Shown here: positions 20,487 through 28,926 of the stretch, piece by piece
How positions within the stretch are numbered: the stretch's first letter is position 1
Layout: the number at the start of each line of letters is the position of its first letter
DNA from: GWE2-40-63 sp041664345
GTDB lineage: Bacteria; Bacteroidota; Bacteroidia; Bacteroidales; SZUA-534
Direction of reading: 5' to 3'
Assembly: GCA_041664345.1 (NCBI GenBank)
Contig: JBAYKX010000008.1
Location: 55,338 to 119,337, forward strand
DNA length: 64,000 bases
The notes under the pieces: generated by a model
The model's input: the letters and a program-made list of their open reading frames with translations, nothing else
What the model was told of the DNA's origin: nothing
The model's database searches: none
Made by a program: the position numbers and the translations under genes

Positions 20487-21848
20487 TTAAAAATAGCTTA
20501 CCGTTTTTATATTCATAAACTCATGCAGTCCTAACTCTCCTAATTCTCTTCCATAACCTGATTGATTGGTTCCACCAAAAGGTAAGCCGGGTTCAGTTTT
20601 AACCATTCCATTAATCGCAACGGTTCCAACTTGCAGTTGTTGGCTAATCCACGCAGCTCTATCCATATCGGTGGTCCAAATTGAAGCTCCCAAGCCAAAC
20701 TGGGAGTCATTTGCCAAGGCAATGGCTTCTTCGTCACTATCAAAAAAGCGAACAACTGCTACGGGGCCAAAAAGCTCATCAGTCCAGGCTTGTGATTCCA
20801 TAGGTACATCGTACAAAAGGGTGGGCTCATAAACACTACGCATAAATTCACAAACTTCGCCACCAACCAAGCATTTTGCTCCTAATGAAATACTGGTAGT
20901 TACTTGTGCTTCTAAATCCTTCATAGCCATTTCGTTAACTAATGGACCAATAAAAGTTTCACTATCTAAAGGATTGCCTTTAACCAGATTTTCAATCAAC
21001 GATTGAAAATTTGTGACAAATTCATCAGCAATGCTCTCATGCACAATGAACCGTTTAGCCGCTATGCAACTTTGTCCACTATTAAGGAATCTCGATAAAA
21101 GTGCTTGTTGCAAAGCAGAATGCATGTCAGCATCATCAAAAACAATAAATGCATCGCTACCACCCAGTTCCAATACTGTTTTTTTTGCGTATTTTCCGGC
21201 TATTGATGCAATAATACTTCCAGTTTTGTTACTTCCAGTCATGGTAATGGCCTTTACAATGGGTGAAGCTATCTCAAGTTCAACTTGTTGATGGTTTATA
21301 AAAAGGTTTCGAAATAAACCTTGGGGTGCATCTGCATCAATAAAAACCTGTTCAATAGCTAGGGCGCATCGGGGTACATTGCTGGCATGTTTTAAAAGCC
21401 CAACATTTCCGGCCATTATACAGGGAGCAATAAAGCGGAATACTTGCCAAAAAGGAAAATTCCAAGGCATTACGGCAAAAATAGTGCCCATTGGTTCATA
21501 AATCAGTTGGCTTTCAACAGCTGTTGATTCTAAGATTCGGGCATTTAAAAAGTCAGCTCCACTTTCAGCATAATATCGACAAACCCAGGCGCACTTTTCA
21601 ACTTCGCCCACCGATTGTTTGATAGGTTTCCCCATTTCAGTACTTATGAGCCTTCCGTATTGATCTGCGCGCTCCTCCAATAAATCAGCCATTTTAAATA
21701 ATAGCTTACTGCGAGTGCTGTAAGGAGTATTTTTCCAGCTATTAAATGCTTGCTGCGATAATTCAAGTTGGGTTTGTAATTGTTCGTTGGTAATAACGTC
21801 GAACTCCTTTTCTACAATTCCTGTAAATGGATTTTTTGAAAGGTACAT
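20487..21848 (-). CDS. NAD(P)-dependent aldehyde dehydrogenase, succinate-semialdehyde type
   Basis: A 453-residue ALDH superfamily enzyme. VLELGGSDAF holds the general-base Glu227 and NSGQSCIAAKR the nucleophile Cys261; MPWNFPFWQ and TMTGSNKTG are the cofactor-binding motifs; the C-terminal LPFGGTNQSGYGRE motif is intact. The start NPFTG and slightly short length fit the YneI/Sad-like succinate-semialdehyde dehydrogenase group, which oxidises succinate semialdehyde to succinate. It is monocistronic here, convergent with nothing and just upstream of rnpB on the same strand. Substrate assignment is by family resemblance only. Confidence 0.88.
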   Translation of the reverse strand: MYLSKNPFTGIVEKEFDVITNEQLQTQLELSQQAFNSWKNTPYSTRSKLLFKMADLLEERADQYGRLISTEMGKPIKQSVGEVEKCAWVCRYYAESGADFLNARILESTAVESQLIYEPMGTIFAVMPWNFPFWQVFRFIAPCIMAGNVGLLKHASNVPRCALAIEQVFIDADAPQGLFRNLFINHQQVELEIASPIVKAITMTGSNKTGSIIASIAGKYAKKTVLELGGSDAFIVFDDADMHSALQQALLSRFLNSGQSCIAAKRFIVHESIADEFVTNFQSLIENLVKGNPLDSETFIGPLVNEMAMKDLEAQVTTSISLGAKCLVGGEVCEFMRSVYEPTLLYDVPMESQAWTDELFGPVAVVRFFDSDEEAIALANDSQFGLGASIWTTDMDRAAWISQQLQVGTVAINGMVKTEPGLPFGGTNQSGYGRELGELGLHEFMNIKTVSYF

Positions 21849-22058
21849 GGATTACATTTTTATTAGTTAACATTAGTTCGATGTAAGCAAAAATGCAATA
21901 ATAGCTTATTATTTTAAAATAGAAAGATGGAAAACTGTATATATTTGGACTAAATAAGTGAATTAATTTCCATTTTTCTTCCATTTTCCCATCATTCCTT
22001 TAAATATTCTTTTTAGTCAGCCTCTTCTGACTACTTCAATCACATTCCTTTAAGCATG

Positions 22059-23129
22059 TTATCGAATCTGCACCATAGTTGCACCATAACCATATTCTTT
22101 AAATGAAGCATCTTGGTACGACAGTTTTTTATTAAGTTTATCCAATTCCTTTCTGATTTCCATTTTTAATACGCCATTTCCAACACCATGAATGAAAACT
22201 ATCTTTTTTACATTGGTATGTATAGCTTCTTCTAATTTCGACTTAAAACTGGCCATTTGAATTTCCAACATCTCACTATTGCTCAATCCTCTAAAATCGT
22301 CGAGCAATTCATGAATGTGTAAATCCACTTCAAGAATTTGTGCTTCTTTTTCCTTACGTGATGAATATACAGGCTTACTTTCGACTACTTCTTTAGCTTT
22401 TACAATTTCCTTTAACTCTTGTTGAGTCAATTCATTAACCGATTCTGCCAAAGGGCTTTCGGTGTAAACCGGAAACAACAACGATTCTTTATTGAAAAAA
22501 TCATTGGGCAGATAAGCCTTCTCTTTTAAAAACTTTATCGGATTTATTGATAAATTCTTGGTTGCCGGCTGCTTTACCTGAAATTCTCCCTTACGGTAAA
22601 ATATCAAATGAAAAATGTACACTGGTAATTGGTTTACATTTCCAATGGCTAACGATTCAATAAGATCTTTGGTATTTGCTTCTAATACGCCTACAGAATT
22701 GGATGCCGTAACCCCATTTTCTTCTTTGGTAATAATGCTGTAAAGTACATTATAATTGCTATCATTAATTAAATAGAGGTCCAAATCACTATTGCCCAGT
22801 CTGCCTTTTGGAACAAAAGCAAAGAACACATTAATTATATCTGCCGATTCTTTCACAAATTCAACTTCAGGATAAAAAATATCGGCAGTATCGACCAATA
22901 GGTCACTTTCCGGTTCTTTATTCACCGTTGATTCTGGTTTCTGTGATGTATTTTTGCCTGCATCATGAGCAGTGTCTTGTTCAATAACCACTAATTCCTG
23001 AATTTGGGTGGGAACTTCGAACCCATAATTATTCATTATCATCACACTTTTGCGGTCAATAAGACGCGAAACAGTGCCACCGCCTATATCATTTAAAAAA
23101 CGTACTTTATCGCCAACTTTTATGCTCAT
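22059..23129 (-). CDS. DUF2027 domain protein with C-terminal Smr domain
   Basis: 356 residues. The N-terminus (MSIKVGDKVRFLNDIGGGTV) is a small KOW/SH3-like barrel; residues ~90-220 match the Bacteroidota DUF2027 region; residues ~270-356 form an Smr domain, with the VDLHIHELL (DLHG-like) entry strand and the KIVFIHGVGNGVLK motif (HGxGxG-like). Smr domains act as nucleases or nucleic-acid binders in MutS2 and ribosome-rescue proteins. A Glu/Lys-rich linker joins the two parts. Divergent from queA with an 81-bp gap. Function in Bacteroidota is not established. Confidence 0.85.
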   Translation of the reverse strand: MSIKVGDKVRFLNDIGGGTVSRLIDRKSVMIMNNYGFEVPTQIQELVVIEQDTAHDAGKNTSQKPESTVNKEPESDLLVDTADIFYPEVEFVKESADIINVFFAFVPKGRLGNSDLDLYLINDSNYNVLYSIITKEENGVTASNSVGVLEANTKDLIESLAIGNVNQLPVYIFHLIFYRKGEFQVKQPATKNLSINPIKFLKEKAYLPNDFFNKESLLFPVYTESPLAESVNELTQQELKEIVKAKEVVESKPVYSSRKEKEAQILEVDLHIHELLDDFRGLSNSEMLEIQMASFKSKLEEAIHTNVKKIVFIHGVGNGVLKMEIRKELDKLNKKLSYQDASFKEYGYGATMVQIR

Positions 23130-23182
23130 AGTGTAAAAGGTATTATTATCGAATTAATTTTTATTTGAAGCGCAAAGTTAGT

Positions 23183-23190
23183 TATTTTTG
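23183..23190 (+). promoter_or_regulatory. Bacteroidota -7 promoter element for queA
   Basis: TATTTTTG fits the TAnnTTTG consensus. A start of transcription some 4-7 nt downstream would fall after the GTG at 23193 and before the ATG at 23211, which decides the queA start. No strong -33 TTTG at ideal spacing is seen. Confidence 0.5.
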
Positions 23191-23210
23191 CCGTGCCTTT
23201 AAAAAATGAA

Positions 23211-24428
23211 ATGAATACCATACAAAACATAAGCATTTCGGAATATACCTACGAACTCCCCAACGAAAGGATAGCAAAATATCCTCTTCCCAAGAGAGAT
23301 GAATCTAAGTTGTTGATTTATCAACAAGGAACCCTGTCGGAGAGTGTTTTTAGGAATATTTCAATTTATATTCCCAAAAATAGCCTTTTGGTTTATAATA
23401 ATACACGGGTAATCAATGCGCGGTTAATTTTTACAAAACCTACCGGTGCAAACAACGAAATATTCTGCCTTGAACCTCATACTCCTTCCGATTATGCGCT
23501 TTCGTTTGCGCAGAATCAACATTGTCAATGGTTTTGTGTGATTGGCAATTTGAAAAAATGGAAAGAAGGTTTTTTGGAAAAGCATATAGATATAAATGGA
23601 CACAAGGCTACGTTGATCGTAGAAAGAATTTCGACCCATAAGGATGAGCAAGTGGTAGAATTTATTTGGGACAATCCAAACTTAGCGTTCTCTGAAATAA
23701 TTGAGCATGAAGGAAATATTCCCATACCGCCATACTTAAATCGAGAGGCGGAGGACAAAGATTTGGAAACTTATCAAACCATTTATTCTAAGCATCAAGG
23801 TTCGGTTGCTGCGCCCACTGCCGGGTTGCATTTCACCAACGAGGTATTCAATTCCTTAGCAAACAAAGGTATTCAGAACCATAATGTAACATTGCATGTG
23901 GGTGCTGGAACATTTAAGCCGGTTAAAAGCAATTTAATTGGAGATCATGAAATGCATTCGGAGCAATTTTTTATCACTTCGGAAACAATTAAACCCATAA
24001 TTAACCATTTAGGAAGCATTACTGCTGTTGGAACAACTACTGTCCGCACACTGGAAAGCCTGTATTGGTTAGGTGTAAAACTGCAAACACAAGGTACACC
24101 CATTAATAATAAATTAGAATTAACACAATGGGAGGTATATTCATTGAATCAGGAAATTCCGGTTATTGACGCATTACATGCCATTTTAAGGTATGTAAAC
24201 CAAAGCAGCAATTCGTACCTTGTTGCATCAACAGCTATAATAATTGCACCTGGATATCAATTTAAAGTAGTCAACCGTTTGATTACTAATTTTCACCAAC
24301 CCAAAAGCACGTTATTGTTGCTTATTGCCGCATTTATTGGCTCCGATTGGAAAGCCGTTTACGAATATGCCATGAACAACCAATTCCGTTTTTTGAGTTA
24401 TGGCGATAGCTGTTTTTTGGAATTGTAG
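23211..24428 (+). CDS. queA: S-adenosylmethionine:tRNA ribosyltransferase-isomerase
   Basis: A 405-residue QueA. It transfers and isomerises the ribose of SAM onto preQ1 in tRNA to form epoxyqueuosine. Motifs: ELPNERIAKYPL and RDESKLL at the N-terminus, LLVYNNTRVINARL, QGSVAAPTAGLHFT near residue 200, HVGAGTFKPV, and FHQPKSTLLLLIAAFIG near the C-terminus. An upstream GTG (23193) keeps the frame open but would precede the predicted transcription start, so the ATG at 23211 is chosen. A 44-bp perfect palindrome follows the stop by 17 bp. Confidence 0.95.
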   Translation: MNTIQNISISEYTYELPNERIAKYPLPKRDESKLLIYQQGTLSESVFRNISIYIPKNSLLVYNNTRVINARLIFTKPTGANNEIFCLEPHTPSDYALSFAQNQHCQWFCVIGNLKKWKEGFLEKHIDINGHKATLIVERISTHKDEQVVEFIWDNPNLAFSEIIEHEGNIPIPPYLNREAEDKDLETYQTIYSKHQGSVAAPTAGLHFTNEVFNSLANKGIQNHNVTLHVGAGTFKPVKSNLIGDHEMHSEQFFITSETIKPIINHLGSITAVGTTTVRTLESLYWLGVKLQTQGTPINNKLELTQWEVYSLNQEIPVIDALHAILRYVNQSSNSYLVASTAIIIAPGYQFKVVNRLITNFHQPKSTLLLLIAAFIGSDWKAVYEYAMNNQFRFLSYGDSCFLEL

Positions 24429-24444
24429 AGGCGTTGCATGGAAC

Positions 24445-24488
24445 GGTGTACGGTAGAGACGTTGCATGCAACGTCTCTACCGTACACC
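24445..24488. repeat. 44-bp perfect palindrome after queA
   Basis: Positions 24445-24466 are the exact reverse complement of 24467-24488, centred on TTGCATGCAA, with GTAGAGACG-type arms. A partial unit of the same motif (GAGGCGTTGCATGGAAC, about 24429-24444) precedes it. The GAGACGTTGCATGCAACGTC core looks like a known type of dispersed bacterial palindrome; it lacks a T-run. Confidence 0.9.
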
Positions 24489-24635
24489 CTTGTGTTTTTA
24501 AATTTTAAAAATTCCGAAGGTAAAATCGGCGCAAGTATTAGATATAAATTGGAATTATGCAAAATCCATGCGCCGAAAATTGGAATTTCAAATTTGGAAT
24601 TCTTAAAAGTACTTGGGATTATCTAGTCAAGTATT

Positions 24636-24848
24636 TTATTCTGCCTCTTCTTCCGTAGTATCTTCCAAAATACCTTCATCGTCAATCAGAGTGGTATCTT
24701 CGATATACGAACTGGTATCTTCATCAAACGTTTCAATCATTTCAACCGGTTCTTCTTTAACTTGCTTATTTACAGACGATGAACAAGAAAAGGTGCCCAC
24801 CAATAAAATTGCAGTAATTGCAAGAATCCAATTTCGTAAATTTTTCAT
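24636..24848 (-). CDS. Small acidic lipoprotein
   Basis: A 70-residue protein. Residues 1-22 form a lipoprotein signal (MKNLRNWILAITAILLVGTFSC) with Cys22 as the likely lipidation site. The mature part is short and strongly acidic, with EDTSSYIEDTT and EDTTEEEAE, and no recognisable domain. It stands alone, facing queA's 3' region. The signal peptide and coding texture support a real gene; function unknown. Confidence 0.65.
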   Translation of the reverse strand: MKNLRNWILAITAILLVGTFSCSSSVNKQVKEEPVEMIETFDEDTSSYIEDTTLIDDEGILEDTTEEEAE

Positions 24849-25038
24849 CGCTCTATTTTTAAAAATTATTAACGTTCAAATTTAACAATGCATTGCTTAC
24901 TTTGCAATTCAAGTAAGAATCTTTCCATATAAAAAAAGAGCAACCTTTTTATAGATAGTGCATCTTGTACTTGTTAATATGAAAATTATTATAGAAATTT
25001 GTTCATTAGCATTTACAATCAAAAAAAAACTTAACATT

Positions 25039-25599
25039 ATGAAAAAAGTAACATTATTTGTTTTAGCAGTTGCCGCAGTTGCAACATTATCTTCCTGTGG
25101 AGGAACTAAAGAAGCTACCAAAGGGCGCCAAGAAATAACCATTCCTTGCGGTGATAAAGGTTCTTCAGACGTTACCTTTTTTAGGGCAAGCAGTGTAGGA
25201 AAAAGCCAGGACATGGCTACTTCAAAAGAAAAAGCATTGTTGATGACCAAACAACGCTTGGCTTCGTTGATTAGTTCAAAAATCAAATCAGTAACTGAAC
25301 GTTATGTCAATGAAATGGACGCTGCCGGTGCTACTGAGTTTTCACAAACATTCGAAAACATGACCCGCGATGTGGTTAATCAACAATTAGCTGACATTAC
25401 CATTACTTGCGAAAAAACATTCGAAGCTGAAGGTGGTGGTTATGAAACTTACATGGCTATTGAAGTTACTAAAGATGTAATTTATAACGGAATTGACAAA
25501 GGTATTTCTAAAAACAAAAAATTAGAAGTAATGTACGACCGTGAAAAATTCAAACAAAAATTTGACGAAGAAATGAACAAGCTGGATGCAGCTCAATAA
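25039..25599 (+). CDS. LPP20-like lipoprotein
   Basis: The 186-residue product starts MKKVTLFVLAVAAVATLSSCGG, a standard lipoprotein signal with Cys at residue 20. The open frame extends 27 codons upstream (24958), but only the inner ATG gives the signal peptide. The mature region has the alpha/beta pattern of LPP20-type domains (SQDMATSKEKALLMTKQRLA, then a conserved YETYMAIEVTKD strand). It is followed by a clear terminator and then by a second protein of similar design, suggesting an envelope pair. Role unknown. Confidence 0.8.
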   Translation: MKKVTLFVLAVAAVATLSSCGGTKEATKGRQEITIPCGDKGSSDVTFFRASSVGKSQDMATSKEKALLMTKQRLASLISSKIKSVTERYVNEMDAAGATEFSQTFENMTRDVVNQQLADITITCEKTFEAEGGGYETYMAIEVTKDVIYNGIDKGISKNKKLEVMYDREKFKQKFDEEMNKLDAAQ

Positions 25600-25616
25600 T
25601 TTTTAATAAAATTCTT

Positions 25617-25650
25617 AAAAAAATCAGCACTTAAAGTGCTGATTTTTTTT
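25617..25650 (+). terminator. Rho-independent terminator
   Basis: Hairpin AATCAGCACTT / AAGTGCTGATT with an 8-9 T run, 20 bp after the stop of the LPP20-like lipoprotein gene. Confidence 0.92.
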
Positions 25651-25725
25651 TATCCGGATAGGTTTTCTACTACTAAAAAAAATAGTGTACCTTAGAATTG
25701 AATTTCAATCCAAAAAATTATGTAC

Positions 25726-27027
25726 ATGAAAAACTTACTATTATCAATTTTATTTTTGGGTGCGGTGGTTGCAACACCCAGCCAATGCTTTTCGCAAAAG
25801 CGGAAAGTAAAGGAAAGCAGCGAGAAAAAACAACCCGATTGGGTGAATGGCCTTGTAAAAGATTTTATTATTGTTACAGCTTCGAGCCCTACTTTGGATG
25901 AGGCACAGCAAAAATGCCTGGAGCGGGTTAAAGAACAAATTATTAGTTCAGTTGCTGAAAATATTCAAACCAGCAGCAATTATTTTCGTAGTGAACAAAT
26001 TGACAACAATAGCACACAATTTAAAGAAAGTTTGCAAACAGCTACTAAAACAAGAGCAGCCAATATTCCATTTATTAAAGGTATTTCACTTACCAAAGTG
26101 GCCGCTTATTATTGGGAACAAGTGGAAGAAGGAACTGCATTAAAGTATTATTATCATATTAAATATCCTTTTTCGCAAGATGAACTTAGAGCACTTATTG
26201 TGGAGTTCGAAAAAGCCGACAGAGCTATGACCGAGCAGTTGGAAGGATTGCTTGCCAAAATTGATGGATTGACAAACATGGAGGAAATGGGTCAAACAGT
26301 AAAGGAACTTGAAGCATTAGCGGCTGCCTTTTTTGAAGTCGATCCTCGTCGCGACAAGGCAAATGTTGGAATTGCAAAACTAAAAGAAATGTTGAAAAAC
26401 TTTTCTATCGAAACGGTAAACAATACCTTGGGTGAAGTGCGAATGACACTAAAGATTGGAGAAAAGCGCGTGAATACCAGCAAAAAACCAAAAGTTAGGT
26501 CGAATTGTGCTAAAATTACCGATGTAAGAAATAAGGGGGATGAATGGGTTGTAACCTATGAATACGGTGAGTGTTATGAAGATCCTGCTAACTCAATTAT
26601 TGTAGAATTTCTTACATCGTACGGAAAAGCAACCAGTACTTTTTTCTTCAACATCAGTTCTGAAAAGATTGATATTTTTGTAAATGATGCCATTAATTTA
26701 ACCGGTGGTACTGACAATGGTACTGAAATAGCAGGTGTTAAATGCCATCTTTCAATTACATCAAAATATGCCAGTGCTTTTATAATTGAAAAAGTAATTT
26801 TAAATTTTGGAAACGAAGCTCCTGTAATTGTTGAGGGATTAAATGTTGAATTTAGCGGTGAAGGTAAGCATGAATTAGATTTTGTTATTCAGCAAAGTTT
26901 GCTCAAAGAAACCTATACAGCAAAAAAATATTCAATGGTTAAAGGTTCCATTCAATACAAATCGGTTAAAACCGGCGAGAAAAGCATTTATAAAATGTAC
27001 AATCAGGATATTACCACCAGTTGGTAA
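25726..27027 (+). CDS. Secreted LPP20-related protein
   Basis: 433 residues from the second ATG, giving a clean signal peptide (MKNLLLSILFLGAVVATPSQCFSQ). Residues ~35-150 resemble the preceding lipoprotein's fold: PDWVNGLVKDFIIVTASSPT followed by DEAQQKCLERVKEQI and an aromatic strand AAYYWEQ. A helical middle (~150-220) with a coiled-coil look is followed by a beta-rich C-terminal half with no domain I recognise. It lies 120 bp downstream of the LPP20-like lipoprotein, behind a terminator, so it probably has its own promoter. Probably periplasmic or outer-membrane associated. Confidence 0.78.
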   Translation: MKNLLLSILFLGAVVATPSQCFSQKRKVKESSEKKQPDWVNGLVKDFIIVTASSPTLDEAQQKCLERVKEQIISSVAENIQTSSNYFRSEQIDNNSTQFKESLQTATKTRAANIPFIKGISLTKVAAYYWEQVEEGTALKYYYHIKYPFSQDELRALIVEFEKADRAMTEQLEGLLAKIDGLTNMEEMGQTVKELEALAAAFFEVDPRRDKANVGIAKLKEMLKNFSIETVNNTLGEVRMTLKIGEKRVNTSKKPKVRSNCAKITDVRNKGDEWVVTYEYGECYEDPANSIIVEFLTSYGKATSTFFFNISSEKIDIFVNDAINLTGGTDNGTEIAGVKCHLSITSKYASAFIIEKVILNFGNEAPVIVEGLNVEFSGEGKHELDFVIQQSLLKETYTAKKYSMVKGSIQYKSVKTGEKSIYKMYNQDITTSW

Positions 27028-27049
27028 ATTCACAACCATCAATGAATTT

Positions 27050-27083
27050 AATAGCCGGATATGCAAATGTCTGGCTATTTTGC
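27050..27083 (+). terminator. Probable terminator
   Basis: Stem ATAGCCGGA / TCTGGCTAT (one mismatch) with a following TTTTGCTTT, just after the stop at 27027. Confidence 0.6.
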
Positions 27084-27461
27084 TTTAATGTTTTTAGAGG
27101 TCAGTAATTGATTGCAAATACATTTTGTTTCTCCTTCGCCCATTGGTTATCCCGCTTTTTCGGGAACTAGCTTCAATTTGATTTCCTTTGCGGCGTTGCA
27201 AGCTCGGGGACAGCGAACGGCCTCGTTCGCTTTTAATTATCTTCTTTTCTCGGAGCAGCCTGTCCCTTTTGCTCGGGGGCACTCCAAGTTCCCTTTGTGG
27301 TGCTGTGAGTTTTGGGATAATGCAGCACCTGCTTCGCATTATGCACTATTTCATAATTATAAAAAAAAAATGTTAAAATACAATTGTATAAATACATTTA
27401 ATTGTAAATATGCAAGGGTATTATTCCAAATATTTATATATTTGTTTTAAAATCTTTAAAA
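27084..27461. other. Long intergenic region with GC-rich patch and a promoter element
   Basis: No gene is supported. Positions ~27130-27330 are clearly more GC-rich than the surroundings and contain CCCGCTTTTTCGGG (27151-27164) and GAACGGCCTCGTTC; they look like debris of a repeat element. The last 80 bp are AT-rich and carry TATATTTG (27437-27444), a Bacteroidota -7 element 18 bp before the ATPase ATG. Confidence 0.5.
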
Positions 27462-28829
27462 ATGGAAAGAAGTATTGACAATTATTTGATTGAATGGAAG
27501 GAGCGGGAGAATCATAAGCCACTCATACTAAGGGGTGCAAGACAGGTTGGAAAAACATATTCCGTTGATAAATTAGCAGCATCTCAATTTGACAACTATA
27601 TAAAGATCAATTTAGAGGAAGAACCTATGCTTAAAGGATTATTTGAGCAAAATAATGTTGATAAAATAATTGAAGAGTTATCGGTATATTCCGGTAAAGA
27701 AATTAAACCCAGCAAAACACTTGTTTTTATTGATGAGATTCAAACATCACCAAAAGCCATACAAGTATTAAGATACTTTTTTGAACGCTATCCTCTGCTA
27801 CATGTTATTGCAGCAGGTTCGTTACTTGACCATACTTTGAATGAAATAAATTACTCAATGCCCGTTGGGCGAGTGGAATATTGCTATATGTATCCGCTCA
27901 GTTTTTATGAGTTTTTAAATGCAGTTGGTGAAGAAAAATTGGTTAATTACATTTTAAAATATGATTTAGCAACTGAATTTAGTGAACTGCTTCATAATAA
28001 AATTATGGAACTTTTGCGATTGTATTATTTTATTGGAGGTATGCCGGAAGCAGTGAAATCATATATTAATAACAAACAACTTAATGAAATAGAGCGTATT
28101 CAGAATGATATAGTTACTTCATTTAAATTAGATTTTTCAAAATATGGCAATCGTAGGCAACTCGAATATTTGCAAAAAGTATTTTCGTATTCAGCATTAA
28201 ATAGCGGTAAAAAGGTAAAATTTGCAACTATTGATTCTTCAATTAGATCAGATTATTTGAAAGATGCTTATAATAAATTAAACTTGAGCAGGATAATTCA
28301 TAAGGTAGCACATACAAATTCTACAACAGCTCCGTTTACAAATGGGATAGACGAAAAAGTTTTTAAAACTATTTTTCTTGATATTGGTTTAGCAAACCAA
28401 ATTGGAGGTATTCAACTAATTGAACTCAATAAGCTGATTACTTCGCATGAAGGCATTCTTGCAGAGCAATTTGTAGGACAAGAATTGATTGCAAATCATA
28501 AAAAATATATCGATTCACAACTCTTTTATTGGGTACGTGAAGCTAAAAGTTCAAATGCTGAGATTGATTTTTTATTTCAATACAACAATACTGCACTGCC
28601 TATTGAAGTAAAAGCCGGTAAAAGTGGGACATTAAAATCAATGCATGTATTTCTGTCTGAAAAAAATAAAAATTTAGGAATTCGGTTTAATGCGGATTTA
28701 CCCAGTTTAGGAAACTTTACAACTTCAGTAAGAAATGGCAAAGAATTGAATTACAAATTAATTTCGTTACCTATTTATATGGCTGGTCATTTGCACGAAA
28801 TTCTACTATCAAACTTTGAGACAACTTAG
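27462..28829 (+). CDS. AAA ATPase with DUF4143 domain
   Basis: A 455-residue AAA_14/DUF4143 protein. Walker A is GARQVGKT (residues 25-32), Walker B LVFIDEIQ (Asp91-Glu92). The C-terminal DUF4143 part ends in a PD-(D/E)xK-like strand pair, EIDFLFQYNNTALPIEVKAG, preserving the E-x-D...ExK spacing seen in the family. These ATPases are common, often horizontally moved, and their biological role is unclear; defence or toxin-like roles have been proposed but are not shown here. It is a single gene with its own -7 element, standing between a GC-rich repeat patch and a lipoprotein gene. Confidence 0.9.
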   Translation: MERSIDNYLIEWKERENHKPLILRGARQVGKTYSVDKLAASQFDNYIKINLEEEPMLKGLFEQNNVDKIIEELSVYSGKEIKPSKTLVFIDEIQTSPKAIQVLRYFFERYPLLHVIAAGSLLDHTLNEINYSMPVGRVEYCYMYPLSFYEFLNAVGEEKLVNYILKYDLATEFSELLHNKIMELLRLYYFIGGMPEAVKSYINNKQLNEIERIQNDIVTSFKLDFSKYGNRRQLEYLQKVFSYSALNSGKKVKFATIDSSIRSDYLKDAYNKLNLSRIIHKVAHTNSTTAPFTNGIDEKVFKTIFLDIGLANQIGGIQLIELNKLITSHEGILAEQFVGQELIANHKKYIDSQLFYWVREAKSSNAEIDFLFQYNNTALPIEVKAGKSGTLKSMHVFLSEKNKNLGIRFNADLPSLGNFTTSVRNGKELNYKLISLPIYMAGHLHEILLSNFETT

Positions 28830-28870
28830 AAAAAAATACTGACAATTTCCCTGATAATTAATATGGTAAT

Positions 28871-28901
28871 TTTGTCGAACACCCGATAATTGCTACTTTC
28901 G
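28871..28901 (+). promoter_or_regulatory. Bacteroidota promoter for the glutaminyl-cyclase-like gene
   Basis: TTTG (28871-28874), exactly 19 nt, then TACTTTCG (28894-28901), one mismatch from TAnnTTTG. The start codon is 26 bp downstream. Confidence 0.6.
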
Positions 28902-28926
28902 CTTTCGAAAAATTTAGTTACGAATG

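Noticed and set aside
24438..24626. 62-codon open frame after queA
   Set aside because: Its first part is the 44-bp palindrome translated; no signal, no neighbours, no conservation visible.
27112..27450. Open frame of 112 codons on the plus strand in the GC-rich patch
   Set aside because: No family resemblance, low-complexity C-terminus running into AT-rich promoter DNA, and overlaps palindromes; most likely chance.
27462..28829. Presenting the AAA/DUF4143 ATPase as a defence system
   Set aside because: It stands alone with no partner nuclease, methylase or toxin; the family is widespread and its role is not settled.
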